Program-made: the position numbers and the translations under genes
In this document: piece by piece, positions 1-7,938 of the stretch
Numbering within the stretch: the stretch's first letter is position 1
Layout of the letters: each line of letters begins with the position of its first letter
The notes under the pieces: generated by a model
Databases searched by the model: none
The model's input: the letters and a program-made list of their open reading frames with translations, nothing else
What the model was told of the DNA's origin: nothing
DNA from: an uncultured Collinsella sp.
Lineage (GTDB): Bacteria > Actinomycetota > Coriobacteriia > Coriobacteriales > Coriobacteriaceae
Direction: 5' to 3'
Assembly (NCBI GenBank): GCA_902494565.1
Contig: CABUTN010000048.1
Location: 1-12,676 of the forward strand
Length of the DNA: 12,676 nt

Positions 1-579
1 CAACGGTCCCATGGGGACGAGCGTGGTCTCCTTGCCCTTGGTGTCGGCCAAGAATTCGTAGTTTTCCATGTCGCTCGCGGGGGCGGGGCGGAAACGGTAG
101 TCCATGGAGTCCTTGCGCAACGGGTACAGCCCGCTGGGCCAATCGTCGGGAAGCACCAAGCGACGGCGGTCGGGCAGACCCTCGGGAATCAGGCCGAACA
201 TATCGCGCAGCTCGCGCTCGCCCCACACGCAGGCGGGGACGAACGGCGTCACGGACGGGAACGTCATCTTGGCGGGGTCGACCTCGGCACGCACGGTAAC
301 CCAGCCGGGGTCCTCCCCCTCCATGGAGATGACGTAGTACACGGCGTAACGGCCGCACAGGGAGCGCTCGTCGTTGCCGACAATCACGGGAATCCAGCCG
401 TAGCGCTCGTAGTACAGGTAGTGGACGGCCTCGGGCAGACGGTCCAGCTTGACGGTGATCGTCAGCTGGTCCTCGCACTGCCACTCAACCTTCTCGATAG
501 CGCCCGGCACTGCGGCGCGCAGGGCCTCGACGTGGCTTTCGCAACGACGAGCGTAGTCCTTCTTTTCAGGTTCTGCCAT
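1..579 (-). CDS. hyfG: Hydrogenase-4 large subunit HyfG, N-terminal part (cut by window edge)
   Basis: This is the first 193 codons of the catalytic [NiFe] hydrogenase subunit of the FHL-2 complex, facing the cytoplasm on the membrane arm. The visible part is the NuoC-like (30 kDa) domain that HyfG/HycE carry fused in front of the NuoD-like catalytic domain. Family landmarks are a VHYLYYERYGW stretch, GNDERSLCGRYAVYY, WGERELRDMFGL (residues about 118-129), LPDRRRLVLPDDWP and LRKDSMDYR; all match E. coli HyfG closely as I recall it. The NiFe-binding CxxC motifs lie beyond the left edge. The ATG at 579-577 is preceded by GAGGTGA at about 9 nt spacing. Only 4 bp separate it from the hyfF stop, so translation is probably coupled. 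The catalytic half cannot be judged here. Confidence 0.9.
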   Translation of the reverse strand, partial: MAEPEKKDYARRCESHVEALRAAVPGAIEKVEWQCEDQLTITVKLDRLPEAVHYLYYERYGWIPVIVGNDERSLCGRYAVYYVISMEGEDPGWVTVRAEVDPAKMTFPSVTPFVPACVWGERELRDMFGLIPEGLPDRRRLVLPDDWPSGLYPLRKDSMDYRFRPAPASDMENYEFLADTKGKETTLVPMGPL

Positions 580-583
580 GGTG

Positions 584-2149
584 CTAATTCACCTCGCTTG
601 TCTTGGTCTGGGAACTGAACACCATGCGGTAGAGAGGAGCCTCGTGGAGCTCTTCGACGCTCTGGTTCAAAACGACGGACGTTGCATCCTCGACGCCGCT
701 CGTGATGGCGACCGGGGTGGCGATACCGAACCACATGACCACGATCGCGAGGGCGATCTCGGGGATGATCATGAGGGCGGGCACCTCGTGGCGCTTCATG
801 CCCTCGGGCGCCTTGCCGAAGATGGACTTGAGCGCGATGCCGGTAAGGGCAAAGTACACGCCGGTGAGGCCAATGGCCACGAGCACGACCACCCAGATGG
901 GACCGGACTGGACGCCGGCCACGAAGGTGAGGAACTCGGAGATGAACAGGGCGAACGGCGGGAAGGCGGCGAGCGCGAGCAGGGCGATGATGGTGAGCGC
1001 TGCCGTGACGGGAGCGATCTCGACGACGCCCTTGATCTTGTTCAGGTCGCGGGTGTGGTAGATGTGCTGGATGTTACCGGCCATGCAGAAGGCGAGCGCC
1101 TTCGTGAAACCGTGGAAGATGCAGTGCAGCAGGCAGGCGGCGATACCGAGCGGACCACCGATACCCAGGCACAGCGCGACCACGCCGACGTTGTCGACGG
1201 AGGAGTACGCGAAGCGGCGCTTGATATCGTCCTGCTTAAAGATGCACAGGGCGGCCACCAGGATGGACAGCGTGCCCAGGATGAGCAGGAGCGTACGCGG
1301 ATAGGTGTCGCCCACCGTGATGATGGACAGGGAGTAGAAGCGGATGATCACCAGCATGGCGCACTTGAGCAGCACGCCCGAGAGCAGCGCGGAGACCGGG
1401 CTCGGAGCCTGGGAGTGCGCGTCGGGCAGCCAAGTGTGCATGGGGAACAGGCCCGCCTTGGTGCCGAAGCCGATGACGATGAACGCGAACGCGAGGCGCA
1501 CGAGCATCGGGTCGAACTGGTCGGCGTAGGGCATGATGGAGGTGAGGAAGGCTGCCTCATGCGCGTTGGGCATGATATCGGCGGCGTTCGCGTAGATGAG
1601 CAGCGTGCCGAACAGGCCGAAGGCCACGCCGGCGGTGCAGACCATCGCGTACTTCCAAGACGCCTCGAGCGCCTGCTTGTTCTTGTAGATGCCCACGAGG
1701 AACACGGTCGACAACGTGGTGGCCTCGACCGCCGCCCAGGTGAGGATGATGTTGTTGGACAGGCAGGCGAGCAGCATCGTGAAAACGAACAGGCTAAACA
1801 GCGCGTAGTACTGCTTGGTGCGCTCGGCCGGCATGGTCTTCTCCTCGATATCGATCTTGATATAGGAGATGGAGTACACGCCGGTGATGAACCCGATGAT
1901 GCCTACCAGAAGGACGAAGATCGACGAGAGCGAATCGAGATGGAGCCACAGGCCCAAAGCGTCGATATTCTGCCCGCTCGAGAGCATGGTTCCCGCGGTG
2001 ACGACCGAAAGGACGAGGGTCGCCGCGACGGAGATGGTGTTGAGCCCCGCAAAGACGCTGTAGGACGTCGTCTTGGGGAGCGCAGCCATAATCAGGGAGA
2101 ACACGAGGGGACAAGCGAGCAGGGCGACCGTCAGCATTGAAACATCCAT
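584..2149 (-). CDS. hyfF: Hydrogenase-4 membrane subunit HyfF (antiporter-like, NuoN/M-type)
   Basis: This 521-residue polytopic membrane protein is close to the length of E. coli HyfF (about 526). It belongs to the Mrp-antiporter/complex I NuoL-M-N superfamily and is one of three such subunits in this operon. Key charged residues are present: Glu142 in the WAAVEATTLS segment, Lys231 in GTKAGLFPMHTWLPDAH, His238 and His245, and Lys262 in SGVLLKCAM. These are the positions tied to proton translocation in relatives. The start at 2149 is preceded by AAGGGG in the end of hyfE; a second Met at codon 5 is less well placed. It follows hyfE by 3 bp and precedes hyfG by 4 bp. HyfF is absent from the smaller FHL-1 (Hyc) complex, so it helps place this operon in the Hyf type. 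Confidence 0.92.
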   Translation of the reverse strand: MDVSMLTVALLACPLVFSLIMAALPKTTSYSVFAGLNTISVAATLVLSVVTAGTMLSSGQNIDALGLWLHLDSLSSIFVLLVGIIGFITGVYSISYIKIDIEEKTMPAERTKQYYALFSLFVFTMLLACLSNNIILTWAAVEATTLSTVFLVGIYKNKQALEASWKYAMVCTAGVAFGLFGTLLIYANAADIMPNAHEAAFLTSIMPYADQFDPMLVRLAFAFIVIGFGTKAGLFPMHTWLPDAHSQAPSPVSALLSGVLLKCAMLVIIRFYSLSIITVGDTYPRTLLLILGTLSILVAALCIFKQDDIKRRFAYSSVDNVGVVALCLGIGGPLGIAACLLHCIFHGFTKALAFCMAGNIQHIYHTRDLNKIKGVVEIAPVTAALTIIALLALAAFPPFALFISEFLTFVAGVQSGPIWVVVLVAIGLTGVYFALTGIALKSIFGKAPEGMKRHEVPALMIIPEIALAIVVMWFGIATPVAITSGVEDATSVVLNQSVEELHEAPLYRMVFSSQTKTSEVN

Positions 2150-2152
2150 GGC

Positions 2153-2806
2153 CTACCCCTTCAATTCGGTCAGGTCGCGCGCATCGAGCGAGTGGGAGTC
2201 GTCCCAAATGCGACGCACGACGATGGACATGATGATGACGGCAAAGATGGCGTCGGTGGCGATGCCGATCTCGATGATCTCGGGGGCCGTGGGCGCGAGC
2301 AGGGCGAGCGTCACGTGGCTACCGTTCTCCATAAGGCAGTACCCGAAGATTTGCTTGAGGATGTTGCGCTGGGAGATGATGCACGTGAGGCCGACGAAGA
2401 AGTGCGCGAAGCTGATGGCGAGGGCCGGAGTAGCCACCTCAGCGGTGGGCAGGCTCAGGCGCGTGACCACCGCGAAGCAGATGGCCACCTCCAGACCGGT
2501 GAGGATGATGGTCCAGGCCGGCTTGATGGAGGAGGTCAGCGTGCTATCGGCAGGCGAACCCATCTTTTTGTAGGCACGGTTGAGAATGAACGGAACGAGG
2601 ATCACCTTGGTGACGAAGGCCGACGCGGCCCACATGAGAAGCTCGGTGGCACCGGTGGTGAGGCCCAGGGTGAGCAGCACGCCCACCAGGACAACCGACT
2701 GGATCGCGTACCACTTAATGGCGGACGGGATGGTCTTCGAGACGACCACCATGGTGGAGGTCACGATCAGAAGACCGCCCAGGATATTGACTAACGAATA
2801 ACCCAT
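2153..2806 (-). CDS. hyfE: Hydrogenase-4 membrane subunit HyfE (NuoK-related)
   Basis: A 217-residue membrane protein, essentially the length of E. coli HyfE (216). It is strongly hydrophobic with about six or seven membrane segments; the C-terminal part resembles the small NuoK/MrpC-like fold, with acidic residues within membrane segments (for example ENGSHVTLALLAPTAPEIIEIGI). HyfE occurs in Hyf-type but not Hyc-type formate hydrogenlyase and is thought to help anchor the extra antiporter-like modules. The start at 2806 has a near-ideal Shine-Dalgarno (AGGAGGT, 6 nt upstream). The hyfD stop is 10 bp upstream and the hyfF start 3 bp downstream, so it sits mid-operon with probable translational coupling. 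Confidence 0.88.
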   Translation of the reverse strand: MGYSLVNILGGLLIVTSTMVVVSKTIPSAIKWYAIQSVVLVGVLLTLGLTTGATELLMWAASAFVTKVILVPFILNRAYKKMGSPADSTLTSSIKPAWTIILTGLEVAICFAVVTRLSLPTAEVATPALAISFAHFFVGLTCIISQRNILKQIFGYCLMENGSHVTLALLAPTAPEIIEIGIATDAIFAVIIMSIVVRRIWDDSHSLDARDLTELKG

Positions 2807-2816
2807 GTCCTACCTC

Positions 2817-4274
2817 CTAACCCATCCAACTAGAGGACAGAGGACCGGCGACGACGACCATGATCATGAGGACGACGAACACGAACGCCATGGCGCGCGG
2901 AAGGGGCTGGCCGGCGGCCACGGTCTCGCTCGGCTCACCGGGCAGGACCTTACCCATCCAACGCAGGAACCATGCGAAGGTGGCGACGGTCTCGACGACC
3001 ATGACGCACACGAGGACGAAGATGACCGTGTTGGAAGCACCAACCGCGAAGCCACCGGAAATAATCTGGAACTTGGAGAAGAACGTGCTCATGGGGGGCA
3101 CGCCGGCGATAGCGGTCGCGGCGACCGCGAAGCCCACGCCCGTGACCGGGTACTTCTTCATGAGGCCCTGGATCTTGGGCAACATACGGGTTCCCAGCGT
3201 GAAGCTGAGGGAGCCGGCGATGAGGAAGAACAGGGTCTTGGTGAACGCGTGGTTGAAGATGTGCTCGACGGCGCCGTTGAACGCCATCTGGCTTCCGAAC
3301 ACGGAGAGGCCCAGGCCGAAGAACACGTAGGCGAGCTGCGCGATCGTCGAGAAGGCGAGCAGGCGCTTCATATCCTTCTGGGGCAGGTACATGAGGAAGC
3401 CGAAGAGCATGGTCACGACGGCGTCGATGATGGCGACCCAACCGACGATCTCGGGGATATCGCCGGCACTCGCAAGAGCGCGGGCGAACACGCACACGCC
3501 GACCTTCACCATGGACGCGCCATGGAGGTAGGCGGAAACGGGCGTGGGGGCCTCCATTGCGGAGGGCAGCCACATGTAGAGCGGGAACTGGGCGGACTTG
3601 GCCCAAGCGGCGAACAGGATGAGCAGCAGCACGACGGTCTTCATACCGGAATCGAGCTGGGAGATCGCGCTCAGCGCGAACGTGCCGGTTCCGGCGAACA
3701 GGAAGGCCGCGCCGATGTAGAGTCCCAGAGCGCCGATATGGGTGATGATGAGCGCCTTCATACCGGCCTTCTTGGCCGTGGGCGTCATGTAGTAGCTGAT
3801 GAGGCCCCAGGAGCACACGCCGGTGATCTCGAAGAAAACGAGCTGGCCGACGATGGTGGAGCTGTAGGCGAGACCGGCCATGGCGCCGATGAACGTGGAG
3901 AAGTACACGTAGAAGCGGCGACGGGGCGCGTCGGGATGCTCCTTGTTCTTATCGCTCATGTACGGGAACGAATAGATGACGACGAGCAGGCCGATAGCGA
4001 CGAACGCGGGTGCGAGCAGCGTGCTCATCCGGTCGAATATGAAGCCCATGACCAAGGTCTGGCCCATACTCGCCCAGGTTACATCGACCGCGTTCATGCC
4101 GTTTCCGGCAAACGTCGCGGCCAAGCCAACGGAAGCGACCGTGGCGATGCCGCCGGCAAAGGCGCAGATCCATTTAGCGTAGGGACGCGGCAGCATGACG
4201 ATGAGCAGGGAGCCCAGCATGGGGACGGCGATCGCCACCATGGCAAAGAGGGACAAGCTCGATTCGATTGACAT
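2817..4274 (-). CDS. hyfD: Hydrogenase-4 membrane subunit HyfD (antiporter-like)
   Basis: A 485-residue polytopic subunit close in length and motif order to E. coli HyfD (479). Shared stretches include SDKNKEHP (about 107-114), FIGAMAGL, VFFEITGVCSWGLISYY (about 147-162), AAWAKSAQFPLYMWLPSAME (about 222-241), SAYLHGASMVKVGV and LPQKDMKRLLAFSTIAQL. Membrane-embedded Glu149, Lys226, His251 and Lys257 correspond to the conserved charged axis of NuoL/M/N proteins, so a working proton path is plausible. The start at 4274 is preceded by AGGGAG at about 6 nt. hyfC ends 16 bp upstream and hyfE begins 10 bp downstream. HyfD has no counterpart in Hyc-type FHL, so its presence is diagnostic for FHL-2. 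Confidence 0.92.
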   Translation of the reverse strand: MSIESSLSLFAMVAIAVPMLGSLLIVMLPRPYAKWICAFAGGIATVASVGLAATFAGNGMNAVDVTWASMGQTLVMGFIFDRMSTLLAPAFVAIGLLVVIYSFPYMSDKNKEHPDAPRRRFYVYFSTFIGAMAGLAYSSTIVGQLVFFEITGVCSWGLISYYMTPTAKKAGMKALIITHIGALGLYIGAAFLFAGTGTFALSAISQLDSGMKTVVLLLILFAAWAKSAQFPLYMWLPSAMEAPTPVSAYLHGASMVKVGVCVFARALASAGDIPEIVGWVAIIDAVVTMLFGFLMYLPQKDMKRLLAFSTIAQLAYVFFGLGLSVFGSQMAFNGAVEHIFNHAFTKTLFFLIAGSLSFTLGTRMLPKIQGLMKKYPVTGVGFAVAATAIAGVPPMSTFFSKFQIISGGFAVGASNTVIFVLVCVMVVETVATFAWFLRWMGKVLPGEPSETVAAGQPLPRAMAFVFVVLMIMVVVAGPLSSSWMG

Positions 4275-4290
4275 AGTTTCTCCCTTCTCC

Positions 4291-5214
4291 CTACACGCCT
4301 ACGACGACGAAGACGAACGCGAGGACCGCGATGCCGACGACGGCCCAGGTCTGGTTACCGAGCACCTTGAAGCGCGAACGGGAAACGGAGTTCTCGAGCA
4401 CGCCGCAGACGACGAAATCGACCAGGCACTTGACGAGGAAGACGACGGCGCCCACGAGAGCGGTGACGCCGATGGTCGCGGGCTCTCCCCAGGGGATGAA
4501 GATGGAGGTGAACCAAGCGACGACCACGACCTGCTTCATGCCCATGGCGAGCTTCATCATGGCCAGGGACGGGCCGGAGAGCTCGGCGAGCGGGCCCTCC
4601 TGGAGCTCCTGCTCGGCTTCGGCCTGATCGAACGGAAGCTTGCCGAGCTCCATGTAACAGGCGGCCGCGAAGGCGACGCCGGCGAGGATAACGGCGACGA
4701 CGCTCGAGACGTTGCCCGTAACGATGTGCTGACCCATGGTCGCAATGTCCGTGGAGCCGCACACGATGGCGACGGTGAACAGCGCGATGAGCATGGACGG
4801 CTCGATGAGCACGCTCATGAGGAGCTCGCGGATACCGCCGAAGCCCGCGTAGGCGTTGGAGGAATCCACGCCGGACAGCGCGAAGAAGAAGCGGGACAGC
4901 GCGAGCGCGTACATGATGGTGATGGCGTCACCAAAGACGGGCATGGGGCTCTGGAGCGTGAACATGGGCAGGCCCATGGCGAGCATAAACGACACCGCGA
5001 GGAACAGCGGCGGCATGATGCGCAGCACGAAGCTCGAGTCGGAACTCACGGACTCGGGACGCGCCATGAGCTTCGCGAGGTCCCGGTAATCCTGAAGGAT
5101 GGACGGACCGCGGCGATTGTGCATCTTCGCGCGAATCACACGGGCGAGGCCGGAGAAGAAGGGCGCGACCAGCATGACCACGAGGCCCTGCGCCATCGCA
5201 AGAACGATGTTCAT
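4291..5214 (-). CDS. hyfC: Hydrogenase-4 membrane subunit HyfC (NuoH/HycD-like)
   Basis: A 307-residue membrane subunit of the NuoH family. It forms the connection between the soluble hydrogenase module and the antiporter-like subunits. Conserved features are RRGPSILQDYRDLAKL near residues 34-49, the SNAYAGFGGIRELLMSVLIEP segment around 119-139, and the cytoplasmic loop KLPFDQAEAEQELQEGPLAE (about 192-211), where NuoH/HycD proteins carry a cluster of Glu and Asp residues facing the electron-transfer module. Length fits HycD/HyfC (about 307-315). The ATG at 5214 has AGAGGA about 6 nt upstream. It begins 17 bp after the hyfB stop and ends 16 bp before hyfD. HyfC and HycD are similar, so the Hyf name rests mainly on the neighbouring hyfD, hyfE and hyfF. 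Confidence 0.9.
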   Translation of the reverse strand: MNIVLAMAQGLVVMLVAPFFSGLARVIRAKMHNRRGPSILQDYRDLAKLMARPESVSSDSSFVLRIMPPLFLAVSFMLAMGLPMFTLQSPMPVFGDAITIMYALALSRFFFALSGVDSSNAYAGFGGIRELLMSVLIEPSMLIALFTVAIVCGSTDIATMGQHIVTGNVSSVVAVILAGVAFAAACYMELGKLPFDQAEAEQELQEGPLAELSGPSLAMMKLAMGMKQVVVVAWFTSIFIPWGEPATIGVTALVGAVVFLVKCLVDFVVCGVLENSVSRSRFKVLGNQTWAVVGIAVLAFVFVVVGV

Positions 5215-5231
5215 AATATCCTCTCCCCTCT

Positions 5232-7250
5232 CTAGACCATGACCACGGCGAGCACGAGGAAGACCACGAGCGCCGCGACGATGTAGCAGATGTATACGGA
5301 GTAGTTGCCGCCCTCGATCTTGGAGGCGAGGCCGGCCAGCTTGTCGGCACCCTCGCTCGGTGCATCGACCAGGAAACGGTCGGGCAGGGGCTCAACGCCC
5401 TGGGCGACACCGGTGAGCTTCTGGAACACGTGCGCGATGGACCAGCAGATCTTGGTGCATACCTCGCGCAGGGTGTAGAGCGGGCCCATGAAGAGTTCGA
5501 CGTCGGACGCGAAGCTCGTGGCGACGACGGGCATGTGCTCGTTGGGCTCGTAGCCGCACGCCCAAGGGTCGGTCTTCTTAGCGGGGGCCTTGGCGCCGAG
5601 GCAGGACCTCAACGCGAACGCGAGGCCGGTGAGGACCACGAGCGCAATGGCGATCGCGGGGGTGGAGGTGGCGGCACCGGAAATCTCGTTCACGAGAGAC
5701 ACGCCCGAGGTGGCTGTGACGGCGGAGCCGGCAAGCACGCTCTGGGCGACGTCGCCCAGAACCGGGGCGATGACCGGGGAGCCGATTCCCAGTACCACGC
5801 AGATGGCCGCGAGGAGCATCTGCGAGAACAACATCGGAGCCGGGGACTCCTTGGCGTTCGCGGCCTCCTGGGAACGAGGGCTGCTCGCGAACGAGACGCC
5901 GTAGGCCTTCACGAAGCACGTGACTGCCAGGGCACCGGTGATGGCGAGCGCGGCCGCGGAGGCGACGGCGAACACCATGACGACCGGGTCGGAGAGCGTC
6001 GAGATGTTGAACAGGGACTGGTAGGTGAACCACTCGGAAACGAAGCCGTTGAGCGGCGGGATGGCCGAGATGGCAAGGGCACCGATGAGGAAGCAGACGG
6101 CCGTGACCGGCATGCGACGGAACAGACCGCCCATCTTCTCCATGTTGCGCGTACCCGTGGCATAGAGCAGGGAGCCCGCGCCGAGGAACAGCTCGCCCTT
6201 GAACATGGCGTGGTTGAGCGTGTGGTAGAGGGCGGCCATGAGCGCGATCGTCGCGATGACGTCGTTGCCCAGGGCGTGCGCCGTCATGGACGCGCCGACA
6301 CCGAGCAAGATGATGCCAATGTTCTCGACGGAGTGGTAGGCCAGCAGGCGCTTGATGTCGTGCTCGTGGAGGGCGTAGACGACGCCCAGGACCGACGAGA
6401 TGGATCCGAAGACCAGGACCATGAGGCCCCACCAGAGCTGGACGCCCGAACCCGCGAGCAGGTCGAGACCGACCTTGAGGATTCCCAGGATGCCGATCTT
6501 GATCATGCCGCCGGACATGAGGGCGGACACGTTGGACGGCGCCTCGGGGTGCGCCTGGGGCAGCCAGGAGTGCAGCGGGATGATACCGGCCTTCGCGCCA
6601 AATCCGAAGAACGCGAGGACGAAGCACGCGGAGGAGATGGCGGGTCCAAAGTCATGCGTACGGAAATCACTGAAGCTGAAGGAACCGCCCACGCCGTTGG
6701 TCATGAGCAGGAAGCTCGCCATGATAAGGACAAAGCCCACGTGCGCGATGACGAAGTAGAGCCAACCGCCCTTGATGGAGTTCTTGTTCTCCTCGATGAC
6801 GACAAGGAAGTAGCTCGTAAGCGACATGAGCTCGAAGGCGACCAGGAACCAGAACACGTTGTCGGCGGTGATGACGAGCATCATCGAGGCGACGAAGGTG
6901 TTCATGAAGAAACCGGCGCGCCCGACCTTGCCCGGGTACTCGTCGAAGTAGGACAGACCGTAGATGAAGCCCGCAAAGGCGAGGATTGAGATGAGGACCA
7001 CGATCAGGCCCGCAAGGCCGTTGAGCAAGAGCTCGAGACGGGCGAACGGGAAAAAGAAGACCGTGTTGAGGGACGAAACGTCGCCAAGCACGGCCTCGAG
7101 GCCCGCGATGAACGACAGCACGGCCGCGACGGCGCCGATCAGGCAGCCGGCGGTCTTGGCGGCGTTATCGGCCTTAATCAGCAGAACCGAGGCGAGCGCA
7201 CCGATGCACGAGACGGCAAGCGATGCGATAAACAGCGTCATGCTATCCAT
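5232..7250 (-). CDS. hyfB: Hydrogenase-4 membrane subunit HyfB (NuoL/HycC-like)
   Basis: A 672-residue polytopic membrane protein, the same length I recall for E. coli HyfB. It is the NuoL-like antiporter subunit. The canonical segment FGAKAGIIPLHSWLPQAHPE spans about residues 217-236, followed by APSNVSALMSGGMIKIGI. Glu140 (VAFELMSLTSYF), Lys220, His227, His234 and Lys251 match the conserved charged residues of the superfamily. A hydrophilic stretch near residues 540-630 precedes a final C-terminal membrane segment. The hyfA stop overlaps this start by 8 bp (7243-7250), which implies tight translational coupling; AGGGAG lies about 8 nt upstream of the ATG inside hyfA. The gene has no visible truncation. 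Confidence 0.93.
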   Translation of the reverse strand: MDSMTLFIASLAVSCIGALASVLLIKADNAAKTAGCLIGAVAAVLSFIAGLEAVLGDVSSLNTVFFFPFARLELLLNGLAGLIVVLISILAFAGFIYGLSYFDEYPGKVGRAGFFMNTFVASMMLVITADNVFWFLVAFELMSLTSYFLVVIEENKNSIKGGWLYFVIAHVGFVLIMASFLLMTNGVGGSFSFSDFRTHDFGPAISSACFVLAFFGFGAKAGIIPLHSWLPQAHPEAPSNVSALMSGGMIKIGILGILKVGLDLLAGSGVQLWWGLMVLVFGSISSVLGVVYALHEHDIKRLLAYHSVENIGIILLGVGASMTAHALGNDVIATIALMAALYHTLNHAMFKGELFLGAGSLLYATGTRNMEKMGGLFRRMPVTAVCFLIGALAISAIPPLNGFVSEWFTYQSLFNISTLSDPVVMVFAVASAAALAITGALAVTCFVKAYGVSFASSPRSQEAANAKESPAPMLFSQMLLAAICVVLGIGSPVIAPVLGDVAQSVLAGSAVTATSGVSLVNEISGAATSTPAIAIALVVLTGLAFALRSCLGAKAPAKKTDPWACGYEPNEHMPVVATSFASDVELFMGPLYTLREVCTKICWSIAHVFQKLTGVAQGVEPLPDRFLVDAPSEGADKLAGLASKIEGGNYSVYICYIVAALVVFLVLAVVMV

Positions 7251-7860
7251 TGTTTACGCTCCCTTCTGCTTTCTCGGACAGACCCTGGGCCACAGCCGCC
7301 ACGTCGACGGCAGGGCCGTTCTGAATCGAACGCAGGCGCTTGGCCTCGTCGAGTTCGCGATCTGCCGCGCCGCCCATGACGGTGAGCGCCTTGGTGGGGC
7401 AAGCCGCCACGCAGTGCGGACCCTCGGGGTCGAAGGCGCACAGGTCGCACTTGACGGCACAGGTGTACTGGCCGGGCGCCCACGTAAGCAGGCTGCTCAG
7501 GGACTTAGGGTACGAAGGCGTCGGGTCGCACATGCCTGCGACACCGGCGATAGACGTGCCATCGGGATGGATGGCTCCGAAGGGGCACGCGATGGCGCAC
7601 AGCCTGCACCCGATGCACTCCTGCTCCTTAACGTGGATGCGGTCGCCATCGTGCTCGATGGCATTCACCGGGCAAACCTCGGCGCAGGGGGCACCCTCGC
7701 AATGGTGGCAGGCAAGGGCGGCCGAAATGCCGCCGGTCTTCACGAGCGCCAGGCGCGGCGTATCCTGAAGACCCTGCATCCGGTGGGCGTCGGCACAGGC
7801 GGACTGGCATGTTCCGCAGCCGATGCACCTCTCCGGGTTGATGTCGATGAAGCGGTTCAT
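7243..7860 (-). CDS. hyfA: HyfA, four-cluster [4Fe-4S] ferredoxin-like electron transfer protein
   Basis: A cytoplasmic electron carrier of the HycB/HyfA/HydN family, expected to link formate dehydrogenase to the hydrogenase. From the ATG at 7860 it is 205 residues, equal to E. coli HyfA as I recall it. Four cysteine groups each suit a [4Fe-4S] cluster: CIGCGTCQSAC from Cys12, CHHCEGAPCAEVCP, CIGCRLCAIACPFGAI and CDLC...CVAACP. The MQGLQDTPRLALVKT stretch is also shared with HyfA. I chose the ATG at 7860 because AAGGAA sits 6 nt upstream; a GTG two codons earlier would overlap that Shine-Dalgarno. The gene lies 78 bp after fdhF, with a strong hairpin between them, and overlaps hyfB by 8 bp. 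Confidence 0.9.
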   Translation of the reverse strand: MNRFIDINPERCIGCGTCQSACADAHRMQGLQDTPRLALVKTGGISAALACHHCEGAPCAEVCPVNAIEHDGDRIHVKEQECIGCRLCAIACPFGAIHPDGTSIAGVAGMCDPTPSYPKSLSSLLTWAPGQYTCAVKCDLCAFDPEGPHCVAACPTKALTVMGGAADRELDEAKRLRSIQNGPAVDVAAVAQGLSEKAEGSVNNG

Positions 7861-7882
7861 CCCCACTTCCTTTCAAAATAAC

Positions 7883-7917
7883 GGGCCGGGCTCCCGAACG
7901 TACGGGACGCCCGGCCC
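7883..7917 (-). promoter_or_regulatory. GC-rich hairpin between fdhF and hyfA
   Basis: A 9-bp perfect outer stem (7883-7891 with 7909-7917, GGGCCGGGC type) and a 5-bp inner stem (7892-7896 with 7903-7907) enclose a 6-nt loop, with one unpaired base at 7908. It fills the only sizeable gap between fdhF and the hyf genes. On the transcribed strand it is followed by GTTATTTTG, a poor U-tract, and preceded by TTTTT. It could be a leaky terminator, an mRNA-processing site or a stabiliser that lets hydN-fdhF and the hyf genes be expressed at different levels. A hard terminator is unlikely because hyfA has no other visible promoter. Confidence 0.7.
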
Positions 7918-7938
7918 AAAAAGCCAACGAGAACGGGA

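Noticed and set aside
578..2140. Long plus-strand open frame of 520 codons opposite hyfF
   Set aside because: It is the antisense shadow of hyfF, with a composition rich in Asp, Glu, Gly, Arg and His and no domain. Similar plus-strand shadows at 2805-4271, 4195-5235, 5430-6989 and 7948-9690 were dropped for the same reason.
584..7250. Assigning hyfB, hyfD and hyfF to respiratory complex I (nuoL, M, N) or an Mrp antiporter
   Set aside because: The presence of hyfA, hyfE, fdhF, hydN and the HyfG N-terminus in Hyf order fits hydrogenase-4 and not those complexes.
7861..7866. GTG start of hyfA two codons upstream
   Set aside because: It would overlap the AAGGAAG ribosome binding site; the ATG at 7860 has correct spacing and gives the family length of 205.
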